This document shows positions 35,017 through 43,647 of a stretch of 64,000 bases of DNA, piece after piece. Both the position numbers and the translations under genes were made by a program. The DNA is from Enterococcus_K sp051713825 (GTDB taxonomy: Bacteria > Bacillota > Bacilli > Lactobacillales > Enterococcaceae). The stretch is taken from the NCBI RefSeq assembly GCF_051713825.1, contig NZ_JBIOQR010000001.1:1612001-1676000 (forward strand), in the 5' to 3' direction. The notes under the pieces were generated by a model. That model was not told where the DNA came from and did not search any database. It worked only from the letters and a program-made list of their open reading frames with translations. Each line of letters begins with the position of its first letter. Positions within the stretch are counted from its first letter, which is position 1.

Positions 35017-37143
35017 ATGAAAATATTTTTAAATGATTACAATCAAGAAACGATAGAAAAGGCCGAAAGTATCTTGTTTAATGGCAATGGTTTTGTCGGC
35101 TTGCGAGGCAATTTAGAAGAAGATTACTATAATCACTTTGCGACTAATCGAGAAACTTATCTCAACGGTTTTTATGAAAGTAAAACTATTAATTATCCTG
35201 AAAAAATGTTTGGTTTTACACCTAGCGGAGAAACAATGATTAGCGTAATTGACGGGCAAACAACTCTAATCACCATTGGTGGCGAGCGCTTTTCGATTAT
35301 GACGGGAACGATTAGTCAGTCTAGTCGTTATTTAGACATGACTAAAGGAATCACCGTACGAAAATTGGTTTGGACTTCTCCTGCTGGGCTAAAAACAAAA
35401 ATAAAAATTTCCCGCTTGACTTCATTTGTCTATAAAAATATTTTTGCTATGAAAATTGAGTTTGAACGTTTAAACCACAATGCGGAGATCACTTTAAGCA
35501 CGCACTTAAACTTTCATCCAATTCGCACCATTGATAAAAACGACCCCCGTATGAGTCACGAGACCCAATCTATACAGGTAGAGGAGATTGATTTACCTAA
35601 TAAAACCTGTACTTTTACAACGTTAACCTCCCAATTAAAAGCGCAATTGCAATGGCAAATTAATAGTCAACTAGAGCAAACTATTCAAGAAAAACGGATT
35701 GTCTTAAATTCTATCCTAACAACAGACAGCTATGAGAAAAAATTAAGTTATGCTTTTGCTGATGAAAATCATACCGGAATTGAAAAAAACTTTGATGAAT
35801 TACTAGCTCTACAAACAACATATTTAGTTGATTTTTGGCGAACTGCTAAAGTTGAAATTGCTAGTGAAGAGAACTTAGAAGAAAGTGTCAATTATGGTAC
35901 CTACGCATTATTGCAATCCTTAGGGACAAACGGTACGACCAGCATTGCTGCTAAAGGATTAAGTGGCAGTGGTTATGAAGGTCATGTTTTTTGGGACGCG
36001 GAGATGTATGTCTTTCCTGTCTTCCTGCATTTACAGCCACAATTGGCAAAATCTCATCTAAATTTTCGATACCAAACATTGGAAAAAGCACGAGCAAACC
36101 GACAACTATTTGGTTATTCACAAGGCGCATTATATCCGTGGCGCACGATATCAGGTAGCGAATCCTCACCATTTTTTGAAGGGGGATCAGCACAACATCA
36201 TATTAACTCAGATATCGCATATGCTTTCATAAACTACTATCGCTATACAGATGACTTGGACTTTATGAAGGAAGCTGGTTTTGAAGTCTTGTTAGAAACA
36301 GCTCGGGTGTTCACTGAAATTGGCTATGAAAAAGCAGGCTCTTTCCACCTTGATAAGGTCACTGGACCAGACGAATATACCGTTTTAGTTAATGATAATT
36401 ATTATACAAACAAGATGGTCGCTTATCAATTCGAATGGATTGGAATATTGGCACAGATAATTGCTAAAGATGATCCTAAATGTTGGGAACAATTAGTGGC
36501 CAAACTTAATGTGACATCAAAAGAGTTGGAGCAGATTCAACGTTACAGCAGGAATATGGCTTTGCCTTTTGATAAGGAACAAGGGATTATTGCCCAAGAC
36601 CGTGAGTTTCTCAATAAAAGCGGATGGCCTTATAATCCTGAAACAACAAAGCACCCTCTACTGTTAAACTACCACCCATTAACCATTTATCGCTATCAAA
36701 TTTCTAAGCAAGCAGATGCTGTATTCGCATTAATGCTTTTCCAAAATCAGTTTACAACAGAAACGATCCAAAGAAGCGTAACCTATTATGACCAAATAAC
36801 AACTCACGATTCTTCTTTATCGTATTCGATCTTTTCAGCGGTATATAGCCGTTTAGGAGACATGGAAAAAGGCTATGAATATTTCTTGAAAAATGCTCGT
36901 ACAGATTTGGATAATTTACACAAAAATACAAAAGATGGGATTCACACAGCTGCAATGGGAGGGACCTTTATGGCTATTTTATACGGCTTTTGTAACTTAC
37001 AAATTAAAGATAACGCCTTGACGTTAGATCCCCATTTACCTGCTGAAATTCAATCGATTGCTTTTACGACTCAATTTAAAAATGAATGCTATCGAGTTGA
37101 AGTAAATCACAAAAGTCATACGATACAAAAGGTAACATCGTGA
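35017..37143 (+). CDS. Glycoside hydrolase family 65 phosphorylase
   Basis: The protein is 708 aa. GH65 enzymes mostly phosphorolyse alpha-glucosides (maltose, trehalose, kojibiose, nigerose or their 6-phosphates) to beta-glucose-1-phosphate. The catalytic acid is Glu453 in GPDEYT. GSGYEGHVFWDAEMY lies at the barrel entrance, and the phosphate-site motifs THDSSLSYSI and GIHTAAMGGTF are near residues 600-650. The ATG at 35017 follows AGGAGAAGG; a TTG at 35002 lies too early. Next to a PTS the likely substrate is a disaccharide 6-phosphate, as for MapP or TrePP. The specificity cannot be read from the sequence. No beta-phosphoglucomutase gene is nearby in the window. Confidence 0.9.
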   Translation: MKIFLNDYNQETIEKAESILFNGNGFVGLRGNLEEDYYNHFATNRETYLNGFYESKTINYPEKMFGFTPSGETMISVIDGQTTLITIGGERFSIMTGTISQSSRYLDMTKGITVRKLVWTSPAGLKTKIKISRLTSFVYKNIFAMKIEFERLNHNAEITLSTHLNFHPIRTIDKNDPRMSHETQSIQVEEIDLPNKTCTFTTLTSQLKAQLQWQINSQLEQTIQEKRIVLNSILTTDSYEKKLSYAFADENHTGIEKNFDELLALQTTYLVDFWRTAKVEIASEENLEESVNYGTYALLQSLGTNGTTSIAAKGLSGSGYEGHVFWDAEMYVFPVFLHLQPQLAKSHLNFRYQTLEKARANRQLFGYSQGALYPWRTISGSESSPFFEGGSAQHHINSDIAYAFINYYRYTDDLDFMKEAGFEVLLETARVFTEIGYEKAGSFHLDKVTGPDEYTVLVNDNYYTNKMVAYQFEWIGILAQIIAKDDPKCWEQLVAKLNVTSKELEQIQRYSRNMALPFDKEQGIIAQDREFLNKSGWPYNPETTKHPLLLNYHPLTIYRYQISKQADAVFALMLFQNQFTTETIQRSVTYYDQITTHDSSLSYSIFSAVYSRLGDMEKGYEYFLKNARTDLDNLHKNTKDGIHTAAMGGTFMAILYGFCNLQIKDNALTLDPHLPAEIQSIAFTTQFKNECYRVEVNHKSHTIQKVTS

Positions 37144-37421
37144 ATTTTCTTAAATGAACTTCGTAACCAGACAATAGGGGGAAGCTCTTCTAATGCTTTA
37201 AATTAGATTCCCTGTAACTTTTGGAAAATCCAATCAAAAAAGGGGACTGTTAAACTGTATATTGAATGATTACATTTTAAACCATCTTCCAAAATAACGT
37301 TTTCAGGAGAAATAGGAGAGCAACTAAGATACTTTGAGACAGACTTTTGGTTGTATATTCGAAAGTGCTATTTACTTTTTTTCATTTATTTTGCATGATA
37401 GGAAAAGAGGAGGCGACAACA

Positions 37422-38273
37422 ATGGCAATTTATTTGGAGATTCCACGGCTTGATCCTGATTTTCCTTTTCGGATGTTGATTAATGATGGGAATATTTTAA
37501 CAACTCCCCATTGGCATCGAGAAATTGAATTAATTTATGTCACCAAAGGAACGATCTCTTTGGGAATTGACGATGTTCCTTATCAATTATCCGCTGGCGA
37601 AATTGCTTTTGTTAGTGGTGGCTTAATTCATTATGTATTAGCTTCTCCTGAAAGCGAACGTTTTGTCTATCAATTTGATCTTTCATTTTTTGGTGATTTA
37701 AACACAGAAAATATTGATTTGCATAGTCTACTTTTAGAATTAGAACCTCTCAGCTCCAACTGGAACAATGAACAAGAAAATAAAGTTCGCAAGTTGTTAG
37801 ATGATGTGACGGCTGAGCTGCAGAATCAAAAAACAGGCTATCAGTTTGCATTGAAGGCTACTATCTTTCAGTTGATTACAATCTTAATTCGAGATATCCC
37901 GATGCGTGTAAAAAATCCCCGTGAGATAAAAATTTCCACGACAGATGTTTTGGAAAAATTAGACAAGGTTTTTCGTTATGTGGAAGACAATTATCAAACT
38001 GCACTTACTTTAGAGGAAATCGCTGAAGTTTCCGGGTACAGCACATTTTATTTCACGAAGTTTTTTAAAAAAAATACTGGTAAAACATTCCTAACCTTTT
38101 TAAATGATTATCGGATTGATAAAGCGAAGTGGTTGTTGATTACTACAGATTATCTGGTTTCTGAGATTATTACTCAAACTGGTTTTGAAAGTGACAAAAC
38201 ATTCTATCGCCTATTTAAGAATTCAATGGCGATAGCGCCATTGGAATATCGCAAACGAATGCAACTAAATTAA
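37422..38273 (+). CDS. AraC-family transcriptional regulator with cupin sensor domain
   Basis: The protein is 283 aa. The N-terminal AraC-type cupin (about 15-100; PHWHREIELIYVTKGTISL, LSAGEIAFVSGGLIHYV) probably binds a sugar. The C-terminal 100 residues hold two helix-turn-helix motifs (LTLEEIAEVSGYSTFYFTKFFKKNTGKTF and VSEIITQTGFESDKTFYRLFK). The ATG at 37422 follows AGAGGAGGCG; an upstream frame start at 37347 is not supported. It lies behind the GH1-PTS-GH65 genes with a gap of 278 bases and is the likely activator of the promoter near 32018. Confidence 0.88.
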   Translation: MAIYLEIPRLDPDFPFRMLINDGNILTTPHWHREIELIYVTKGTISLGIDDVPYQLSAGEIAFVSGGLIHYVLASPESERFVYQFDLSFFGDLNTENIDLHSLLLELEPLSSNWNNEQENKVRKLLDDVTAELQNQKTGYQFALKATIFQLITILIRDIPMRVKNPREIKISTTDVLEKLDKVFRYVEDNYQTALTLEEIAEVSGYSTFYFTKFFKKNTGKTFLTFLNDYRIDKAKWLLITTDYLVSEIITQTGFESDKTFYRLFKNSMAIAPLEYRKRMQLN

Positions 38274-38319
38274 AAGGGCTGGATAAAAAAATTTGCTTCA
38301 AAGAACGGCTCTTTTTTAT

Positions 38320-38368
38320 AAAACACGCAAGAATTCCTTCCAACATTAGGAAAATTCTTGCGTGTTTT
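38320..38368. terminator. Bidirectional terminator
   Basis: AAAACACGCAAGAATT at 38320-38335 is exactly complementary to 38353-38368, with a T-run on each side. It separates the AraC gene (+) from the lipoprotein gene (-). Confidence 0.9.
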
Positions 38369-38415
38369 CGATTTAGAGACTCCCTTTTTGACGCTAGCTA
38401 TTCATAAGATAGTTC

Positions 38416-38907
38416 TCAGTTCTCTGGATAAATCTGTTCATAGTAAGGTGTTTCAGAATCGTTCTGATGAACAATTCCTTGTCGTTTGCCGTTATACTCA
38501 TGCTCGTTAATTTCAATCAGTTTTTTAGGATTTGATAGATAGAGATAGTGGGTCATCGCGTCATCTGATCCCGTTGCTTCTATTATATAGATTTTGTCCT
38601 GATTGGACTTAACTGAATTGGCTTCAGGTGTATAAATCTCTATCGATTGTATAGTAGTATCTGAAACTGCGCTGATTGCCTCAATTATTTTAGTAACATC
38701 GGCTGGGGCCTCAGCTATAGCCGAACGACTTTCTGTTACCGCCACAGAATTAGATTCCTCTAAAACGGTTGAACTAGTAGAAACAGATGTGCTTGCTTCT
38801 GTCTCTGCAGTATTGACTGTTGATGCTGTTTTCTTAGGAACCGAGGTGCAGGCGCCTAAAAGGAACAGCAATAAGAATAAACTCACCAGTCTGTGCTGTT
38901 TTTTCAT
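38416..38907 (-). CDS. Putative lipoprotein
   Basis: The protein is 163 aa. The signal peptide ends in LLGAC (Cys20), followed by a Ser/Thr-rich linker of about 50 residues, then a C-terminal domain of about 95 residues (KIIEAISAVSDTTIQSIEIY, YLYLSNPKKLIEINEHEYNG). The compact domain may bind a surface ligand, but no family could be named with confidence. The RBS is AAGGAG (minus strand). A two-helix membrane protein gene lies four bases upstream, so the two are co-expressed. Confidence 0.75.
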   Translation of the reverse strand: MKKQHRLVSLFLLLFLLGACTSVPKKTASTVNTAETEASTSVSTSSTVLEESNSVAVTESRSAIAEAPADVTKIIEAISAVSDTTIQSIEIYTPEANSVKSNQDKIYIIEATGSDDAMTHYLYLSNPKKLIEINEHEYNGKRQGIVHQNDSETPYYEQIYPEN

Positions 38908-38911
38908 ATGC

Positions 38912-39106
38912 TTAATTCTCCTTATTCTTAGATTTTAGAATCGTTAAAACTGTTAGTGGGAGACACAGAACTATATACCCCACGACTGTAAATAAGATTG
39001 CTTTCATCCAGAAAATTCCCCTAGAAAAAAGAAGAATCGCTCCATAACCTGCCAAAACAGAGAGGAAGTAACAAATAAATAATTGAAAAAAGCGTTTGAA
39101 TGACAT
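38912..39106 (-). CDS. Small two-helix membrane protein
   Basis: The protein is 64 aa with two transmembrane segments (LFICYFLSVLAGYGAILLF and ILFTVVGYIVLCLPLTVLTIL) and a basic tail (KSKNKEN). AAGGAAG precedes the ATG on the minus strand. It is followed after four bases by the lipoprotein gene, so they probably form an operon and might act as a pair in the envelope. No family is recognised. Confidence 0.7.
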   Translation of the reverse strand: MSFKRFFQLFICYFLSVLAGYGAILLFSRGIFWMKAILFTVVGYIVLCLPLTVLTILKSKNKEN

Positions 39107-39604
39107 AATTTTCTTCCTTTACAATAAATTTACTATAAGTTCTAAAAAGCATTACGCCCATTATAACAAATTAAGACAACTAATCTAAAGGATTTTGTTT
39201 GTGAAATCTGCTAGAGTAGATAGAAGAAGGTCAATCAAACGTGTGAAAGGAAAAGGGGCCGCTTTCCTCCCATACTTTCGACTACGCACTTCTTTCAGCT
39301 AATAATTCATATGATTAGAAAAAAAAATTGAAGAGCGTGGGTGCAGAAGTAACTCCTGTCCCAATCTCTTCAATTTAGGCGATTTGCCCCTGCCAAGGTA
39401 TTTTGAGTATAGCATGAAAATGACTCCAAATAAAAATTTAACTGCTACTTTTCGTGAAGCTCAAATAAGTTGCGTATATTAAAAGTGTAACGTAAAAAGC
39501 GACCACAAAGGAAATAAAGCGCTGTTATAAAATTTCAAAAAAAAAGAAAAAAACAGCTTTAATCTAAGAAATAAGGTATAATTGATAGATAGGGAGGCGA
39601 TATT
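39107..39604. other. Intergenic region of about 0.5 kb with one hairpin
   Basis: It contains a hairpin at 39325-39376 (AAATTGAAGAG with CTCTTCAATTT) whose loop has GAGCGTGGG and TGTCCCAAT, the motif family also seen at 627, 4322, 16906 and 31835. A TATAAT -10 at 39579 lies before the next gene. No protein gene or known RNA was recognised; a small RNA cannot be excluded. Confidence 0.5.
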
Positions 39605-39820
39605 GTGCAAGAAAATCGACAAATTGACCAACTAAAAAAAGATAAAATGAAATATGTTCAGCGCCTTGCTGCCTATTATCAACAAATTGACTCTGTTGAG
39701 GTTGGGGAAAAACGAGATCAAATAATTAAAGAAATATTAAATAATCGCCAAGAAATATTTTCAATAAATAAACAACTTGAGGAATTAGAAAAGAAATCTG
39801 AGGAGAGCGGAAAATCATGA
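39605..39820 (+). CDS. Small coiled-coil protein
   Basis: The protein is 71 aa, almost entirely charged alpha-helix with heptad-like leucines and isoleucines (QIDQLKKDKMKYVQRLAAYY; IKEILNNRQEIFSINKQLEE), consistent with a coiled coil. The start is GTG at 39605, eight bases after AGGGAGG. There is a TATAAT at 39579 and a terminator at 39836. Its function is unknown. Confidence 0.7.
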   Translation: MQENRQIDQLKKDKMKYVQRLAAYYQQIDSVEVGEKRDQIIKEILNNRQEIFSINKQLEELEKKSEESGKS

Positions 39821-39835
39821 CTCCACACTCAAAAA

Positions 39836-39877
39836 AATAGGGTAGAACACGGATTAATTGCCATGTTCTGCCCTATT
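39836..39877 (+). terminator. Terminator after the coiled-coil gene
   Basis: AATAGGGTAGAAC at 39836-39848 pairs with GTTCTGCCCTATT at 39864-39876 with one mismatch. Confidence 0.8.
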
Positions 39878-39925
39878 TGCATTTGCACAAAACCCCACAG
39901 TTTAGTTGATAGGTAACTTAAAAGC

Positions 39926-40453
39926 TTAACGATAAAGCTTTCTTAATTGGAAATAGTTAACCAACTCTGAGATACCGTTAAAAATAAGTAAAATCCCAAA
40001 GACTTGGCAAACGACTAATAATGTTTTGAACGGATTAAACATCAATACTAATCCAGCGACTATCATCACGCCACTAAAAAGTAACCAAAGTCCCTTGCCT
40101 TTTTTTGCATTTAAAGCCTGCAAAAGTTGTGAAGCGCCGTTTACTACGATTAATAAACCTAAGAAAAACGGTATGATACTAAGAATTCCCTTTGAAAAGA
40201 ACAAGACGACGAACGCAAGTAAAAAGAAAAATAAGCTCGTTGCCATACTAAAGCCATAACTCCCCGTTTCTTTTTGAAGTCTGACAGCTGCCAAACAGTT
40301 GATGACGCCCATCAAAATAAAGTAACCAGCGATAAAATAAATGATTGCTTTAAAGAAAAAAGCTGGATTTACACAAGCAAAAATTCCCACTAATGTATAG
40401 GCAATTCCTCTTAAAATTGCATATTTTTGAAATTGTTTAAAAAAAGCTTCCAT
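39926..40453 (-). CDS. DUF308/HdeD-family membrane protein
   Basis: The protein is 175 aa with six transmembrane segments arranged as three pairs. Typical HdeD/DUF308 phrases include AYTLVGIFACVNPAFFFKAIIYFIAGYF-like repeats and LLIVVNGASQLLQAL. HdeD is linked to acid resistance in enteric bacteria, but the role in Gram-positives is unknown. GAAAGGGTG precedes the ATG on the minus strand. Confidence 0.82.
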   Translation of the reverse strand: MEAFFKQFQKYAILRGIAYTLVGIFACVNPAFFFKAIIYFIAGYFILMGVINCLAAVRLQKETGSYGFSMATSLFFFLLAFVVLFFSKGILSIIPFFLGLLIVVNGASQLLQALNAKKGKGLWLLFSGVMIVAGLVLMFNPFKTLLVVCQVFGILLIFNGISELVNYFQLRKLYR

Positions 40454-40535
40454 GTCTATTCACCCTTTCTGCTTTCATTGTACCAAATAAACGAACGAAA
40501 TGACGAATCATCTGCTGTCAAAAGAACCATTTTGA

Positions 40536-40564
40536 TTGTGAAAACGAAAACAATCCGCTATAAT
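40536..40564 (+). promoter_or_regulatory. Promoter for the 73-aa gene
   Basis: TTGTGA at 40536-40541 and TATAAT at 40559-40564 are 17 bases apart. The ATG at 40563 overlaps the -10, so translation must start further on. Confidence 0.65.
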
Positions 40565-40595
40565 GCATGTAAGGATAAAAGTGGGGGGATGCTTT

Positions 40596-40817
40596 GTGGA
40601 AATAATAGACACAAAATATGCTGAAATGGACCGTCATTTTACTTCTGTTTATAGGGATATGGTTTGCGGGATTGAGTATGATTACTTAGACGACGCAGAG
40701 CAATGGTTGATTACAACTTGGGGCAAACAAGAAGGTCACCTAATTGAGTTATTTAAAACAAATCCTCAATTGGAAGTGGATGCTCAACTCCTGTTGGAAA
40801 AACTGGCAAAAAATTAG
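40596..40817 (+). CDS. Small acidic protein of unknown function
   Basis: The protein is 73 aa if translation starts at GTG 40596, which follows GGGGGG by about eight bases. The earlier ATG at 40563 lies inside the promoter. The product (VEIIDTKYAEMDRHFTSVYR and onward; LLLEKLAKN at the end) is acidic and probably helical, with a Trp pair near the middle (QWLITTW). No family is recognised. The DUF2187 gene follows after 23 bases and is likely in the same unit. Confidence 0.65.
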   Translation: MEIIDTKYAEMDRHFTSVYRDMVCGIEYDYLDDAEQWLITTWGKQEGHLIELFKTNPQLEVDAQLLLEKLAKN

Positions 40818-40840
40818 GATGTGGTAGGAGGTTTCTTTGG

Positions 40841-41047
40841 ATGCAAGAAGAACAAGTTGAATTAGGTCAAAATTATCAATGTCAACCAGTTGGGTTTGAA
40901 AATATTGTTGTGGGTGAGGTTGTTTCAAAAATGGCAAATTGCGCGGTGATTCGTGTCAATTCATGTGAAACGACTGATGCACAACAGCTAGAAGCAAAAT
41001 CAAATATGGTTGTTGCAAGATATGATACATTCACCCATGCACGTTAA
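40841..41047 (+). CDS. DUF2187 (YkvS-like) small protein
   Basis: The protein is 68 aa. The core FENIVVGEVVSKMANCAVIRVN matches the DUF2187 family of small beta-rich proteins, whose function is unknown. TAGGAGGTTTC precedes the ATG. It is probably the second gene of a two-gene unit and is closed by the terminator at 41078. Confidence 0.7.
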   Translation: MQEEQVELGQNYQCQPVGFENIVVGEVVSKMANCAVIRVNSCETTDAQQLEAKSNMVVARYDTFTHAR

Positions 41048-41077
41048 CAGATAGACACTATCGTTTATCTTCAATTT

Positions 41078-41125
41078 AGAGATTGTGGTATCAGTCACCT
41101 CGACTAATAGTACAATCTCTTTTTC
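41078..41125 (+). terminator. Terminator
   Basis: AGAGATTGT at 41078-41086 pairs with ACAATCTCT at 41112-41120, followed by TTTT. Confidence 0.85.
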
Positions 41126-41209
41126 TTTACAGAAAAAAATTCTTATTCATTTTGCGTATAGTCTGTTATGATTAAGAAAGTATTTAACAAAAAAGGATGG
41201 GAGAAATTC

Positions 41210-41683
41210 ATGAGTCTATTTACGGTGTTACTCTTCTTATTTGTAATTATCATGTTTTTATATTTAATGATGGTAAGAAAAGAGATTCGTATTAAAGCAG
41301 TCAGGAGAAGAAATACGACTGTCTTTATAGTTTGTATTACTATTTTGACTCTTTGGCTAACGGTTACCACCTATACAACGGTTGATGATCGTTTACGTGG
41401 CATTCTCTCTGCGCTGATATTTTTGAGCTTTTTATTAGACAGAAAAGGGCTTAGTGACGAGAGAATTATTCTAAATGTTTTTGATCGTCGAGGGGTCATC
41501 TATTCAGAGATTGATCGAGTTGTTTTGTATCAAACCAACGATTCAAGCGAGATTAAAATGAATTTTTTTAGAAATGGCTTAAGAGGGCCACTTCTAAAGT
41601 TTTCGCTTCCTGTTGAAGAATTAGTTCTTTTTCTTTCAACAAAATTAGGCGAAGAAGCAGATCTTGAAATTGTTATCGAATAA
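41210..41683 (+). CDS. Membrane protein with a cytoplasmic C-terminal domain
   Basis: The protein is 157 aa. The ATG at 41210 (MSLFTVLLFLFVIIMFL) follows GGGAG by six bases; a longer frame from 41168 overlaps the extended -10 promoter (TGTTATGAT, 41164-41172). It has an N-terminal membrane helix, a second after a basic loop (VFIVCITILTLWLTVTTY), a third possible one (GILSALIFLSFLL), then a soluble domain of about 75 residues (ERIILNVFDRRGVIYSEIDR), which recalls PH-like domains of small membrane proteins. No family is certain. Confidence 0.7.
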   Translation: MSLFTVLLFLFVIIMFLYLMMVRKEIRIKAVRRRNTTVFIVCITILTLWLTVTTYTTVDDRLRGILSALIFLSFLLDRKGLSDERIILNVFDRRGVIYSEIDRVVLYQTNDSSEIKMNFFRNGLRGPLLKFSLPVEELVLFLSTKLGEEADLEIVIE

Positions 41684-41693
41684 TCATCAACAA

Positions 41694-41768
41694 AAGAGTC
41701 TTGCAGCCTGTTCGAACTTTTAGCACCCGAGTGAAAAGTTCTGAGGGCACCTATGCAAGCCTCTTTTT
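41694..41768 (+). terminator. Terminator with inner hairpin
   Basis: AAGAGTCTTGCA near 41694-41705 pairs with TGCAAGCCTCTT near 41754-41765, followed by TTT. An inner GAACTTTT/AAAAGTTC stem is included. Confidence 0.8.
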
Positions 41769-41925
41769 ATTTTCTGAAAAAAAGACGAATGTTTTCTAAT
41801 TGCATTGCAACTGTTTAATCATCTATTTAACATGTTGGAGGTATAAACTTACAGTTATTAATTTTTTTAGGATATTCATGCAGTTTGAATGATTTATTCT
41901 GAATAAAAAGAATTGGGGTTTTACA

Positions 41926-43392
41926 ATGGAAAATGATCAGGATCGGTCATTCTTTGGGCAACCCAAAGGCTTATCGACATTGTTCTTCACAGAAATGTGG
42001 GAAAGATTCAGCTACTATGGTATGCGTGCGTTACTCATTTATTATATTTATGATACGGTAGCTAATGGGGGCTTAGGATTACCTAGAGCATCGGCATTGG
42101 CTATCATGTCTATCTACGGTTCACTTGTATTTATGTCCAGTATCATTGGTGGTTGGTTATCCGATAGGGTCTTTGGTTCAAGAAAAACCGTCTTTTACGG
42201 CGGCTTGTTCATCATGATTGGCCATATTGTATTGGCAACCCCTTTAGGAATTGGCGCATTATTTCTTTCAATGCTCTTGATTATTATCGGGACAGGGATG
42301 TTAAAACCAAACGTTTCAGGAATGGTCGGACATCTTTATTCAAAAACCGATTTGCGACGCGACGCTGGATTCTCAATCTTTTATATGGGAATTAATATGG
42401 GGGCTTTACTTGCGCCGTTTATCGTGGGAACATTAGGACAAGATTATAACTATCACTTAGGATTTTCTGTTGCCGCATTTGGTATGTTCTTTGGTTTATT
42501 GCAATATTATATTCAAGGAAAAAATAGTTTAGTTACTATTGGAATGGAACCGACCAATCCAATGAATCAGGCGGAAAAGAAAAAATTTGGTTTTGCTTTT
42601 CTCACGGCTCTTCTTATCGTTCTACTGATTTTCGGAATTGCTTATGTAACCAATCATTTAACAATTGATTTTGTGGTCAATATGATTAGTCTCTTAGGAA
42701 TCTTATTACCTGTCTATTATTTTACGAAAATGTTAACTTCAAAGGATGTAACACCTGAAGAAAAACCTAAAGTCTTAGCATACATTCCATTATTCTTATC
42801 AGCAATCGTCTTTTGGTCACTAGAAGAACAAGGTTCATCTATCCTTGCTTTATTTGCTAGTGAACGAACAAAAGATTCACTTTTCGGTTTTTCGGTGGCT
42901 GCTAGCTGGTTCCAATCGCTCAACCCAATCTTTGTCTTCATTTTGACGCCAGTTTTTGTGACATTGTGGACCAAACTAGGGAAAAAACAACCTTCAACTG
43001 TCACAAAATTTTCGATTGGATTAATTTTTGCGGGTTTATCTTTTGTCCTACTTATGTTTCCAGGACTATTGTTTGGTACAGAAGGAAAAGTCAGTCCATT
43101 ATGGCTGATTTTCAGCTTCTTTATTATGATTGTCGGAGAGATGTGCTTATCTCCTGTAGGTTTATCCATCACAACCAAACTAGCGCCACGTGCTTTTGAA
43201 GCTCAAACGGTTGCTATCTGGTTACTGGCTGATGCAGCTTCTCAAGCAATCAATGCCCAAATTGCTAGATTTTATACGCCAGCAACTGAATCTGGTTATT
43301 TCGGAATTGTTGGCGGTGTTGCCGTCATTGCCGGAATTATTCTATTCCTAATAAAAAATCCAATAAAAAAATTAATGGGTGCTGTTCATTAA
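41926..43392 (+). CDS. Proton-dependent di/tripeptide transporter (POT/PTR family, DtpT-like)
   Basis: The protein is 488 aa with 12-14 transmembrane segments. It begins FGQPKGLSTLFFTEMWERFSYYGMRALLIYY, which holds the family motif ExxERFxYY in helix 1. GTGMLKPNVSGMVGHLY and FYMGINMGALLAPF are further signatures. It takes up di- and tripeptides with protons, matching the peptidase gene pepT elsewhere in the window. AATTGGGGTTTTACA precedes the ATG; the ribosome site is weak. It is a single-gene unit closed by the terminator at 43401. Confidence 0.94.
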   Translation: MENDQDRSFFGQPKGLSTLFFTEMWERFSYYGMRALLIYYIYDTVANGGLGLPRASALAIMSIYGSLVFMSSIIGGWLSDRVFGSRKTVFYGGLFIMIGHIVLATPLGIGALFLSMLLIIIGTGMLKPNVSGMVGHLYSKTDLRRDAGFSIFYMGINMGALLAPFIVGTLGQDYNYHLGFSVAAFGMFFGLLQYYIQGKNSLVTIGMEPTNPMNQAEKKKFGFAFLTALLIVLLIFGIAYVTNHLTIDFVVNMISLLGILLPVYYFTKMLTSKDVTPEEKPKVLAYIPLFLSAIVFWSLEEQGSSILALFASERTKDSLFGFSVAASWFQSLNPIFVFILTPVFVTLWTKLGKKQPSTVTKFSIGLIFAGLSFVLLMFPGLLFGTEGKVSPLWLIFSFFIMIVGEMCLSPVGLSITTKLAPRAFEAQTVAIWLLADAASQAINAQIARFYTPATESGYFGIVGGVAVIAGIILFLIKNPIKKLMGAVH

Positions 43393-43400
43393 TTTTCTTA

Positions 43401-43436
43401 AAAAGAAGTAGAGTCTGAGCTCTGCTTCTTTTTTTG
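43401..43436 (+). terminator. Terminator of the peptide transporter gene
   Basis: AAAAGAAGTAGAG at 43401-43413 pairs with CTCTGCTTCTTTT, followed by T residues. Confidence 0.85.
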
Positions 43437-43588
43437 CTGTCAAACAAAAGAAGCATTTTCAAACAAAATATACTATCTTTTTTTCGTATCTGTTTAATGA
43501 AGAGGTTATTAATGGTTATCTCTATTAGAATTTTAAAAAATAGAAAATAAAAAAATTAGTCGAAAATCAGAACAAGCGTTCCGTAGTT

Positions 43589-43597
43589 TGTTATAAT
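43589..43597 (+). promoter_or_regulatory. Promoter of rexB-rexA
   Basis: TGTTATAAT at 43589-43597 is an extended -10. Immediately after it lies ACATGCATGTAAACATGT, which contains overlapping palindromes and could be an operator. Confidence 0.55.
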
Positions 43598-43647
43598 AGA
43601 CATGCATGTAAACATGTTAGACAAACATAAAAGAAGGATGTGATCAC

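Noticed and set aside
39181..39320. Known structured RNA between 39.1 and 39.6 kb
   Set aside because: No match to tmRNA, SRP RNA, 6S or RNase P features could be seen by eye.
42717..43178. 153-codon frame antisense to the peptide transporter
   Set aside because: It lies fully within a clear POT-family gene and shows no own signals.
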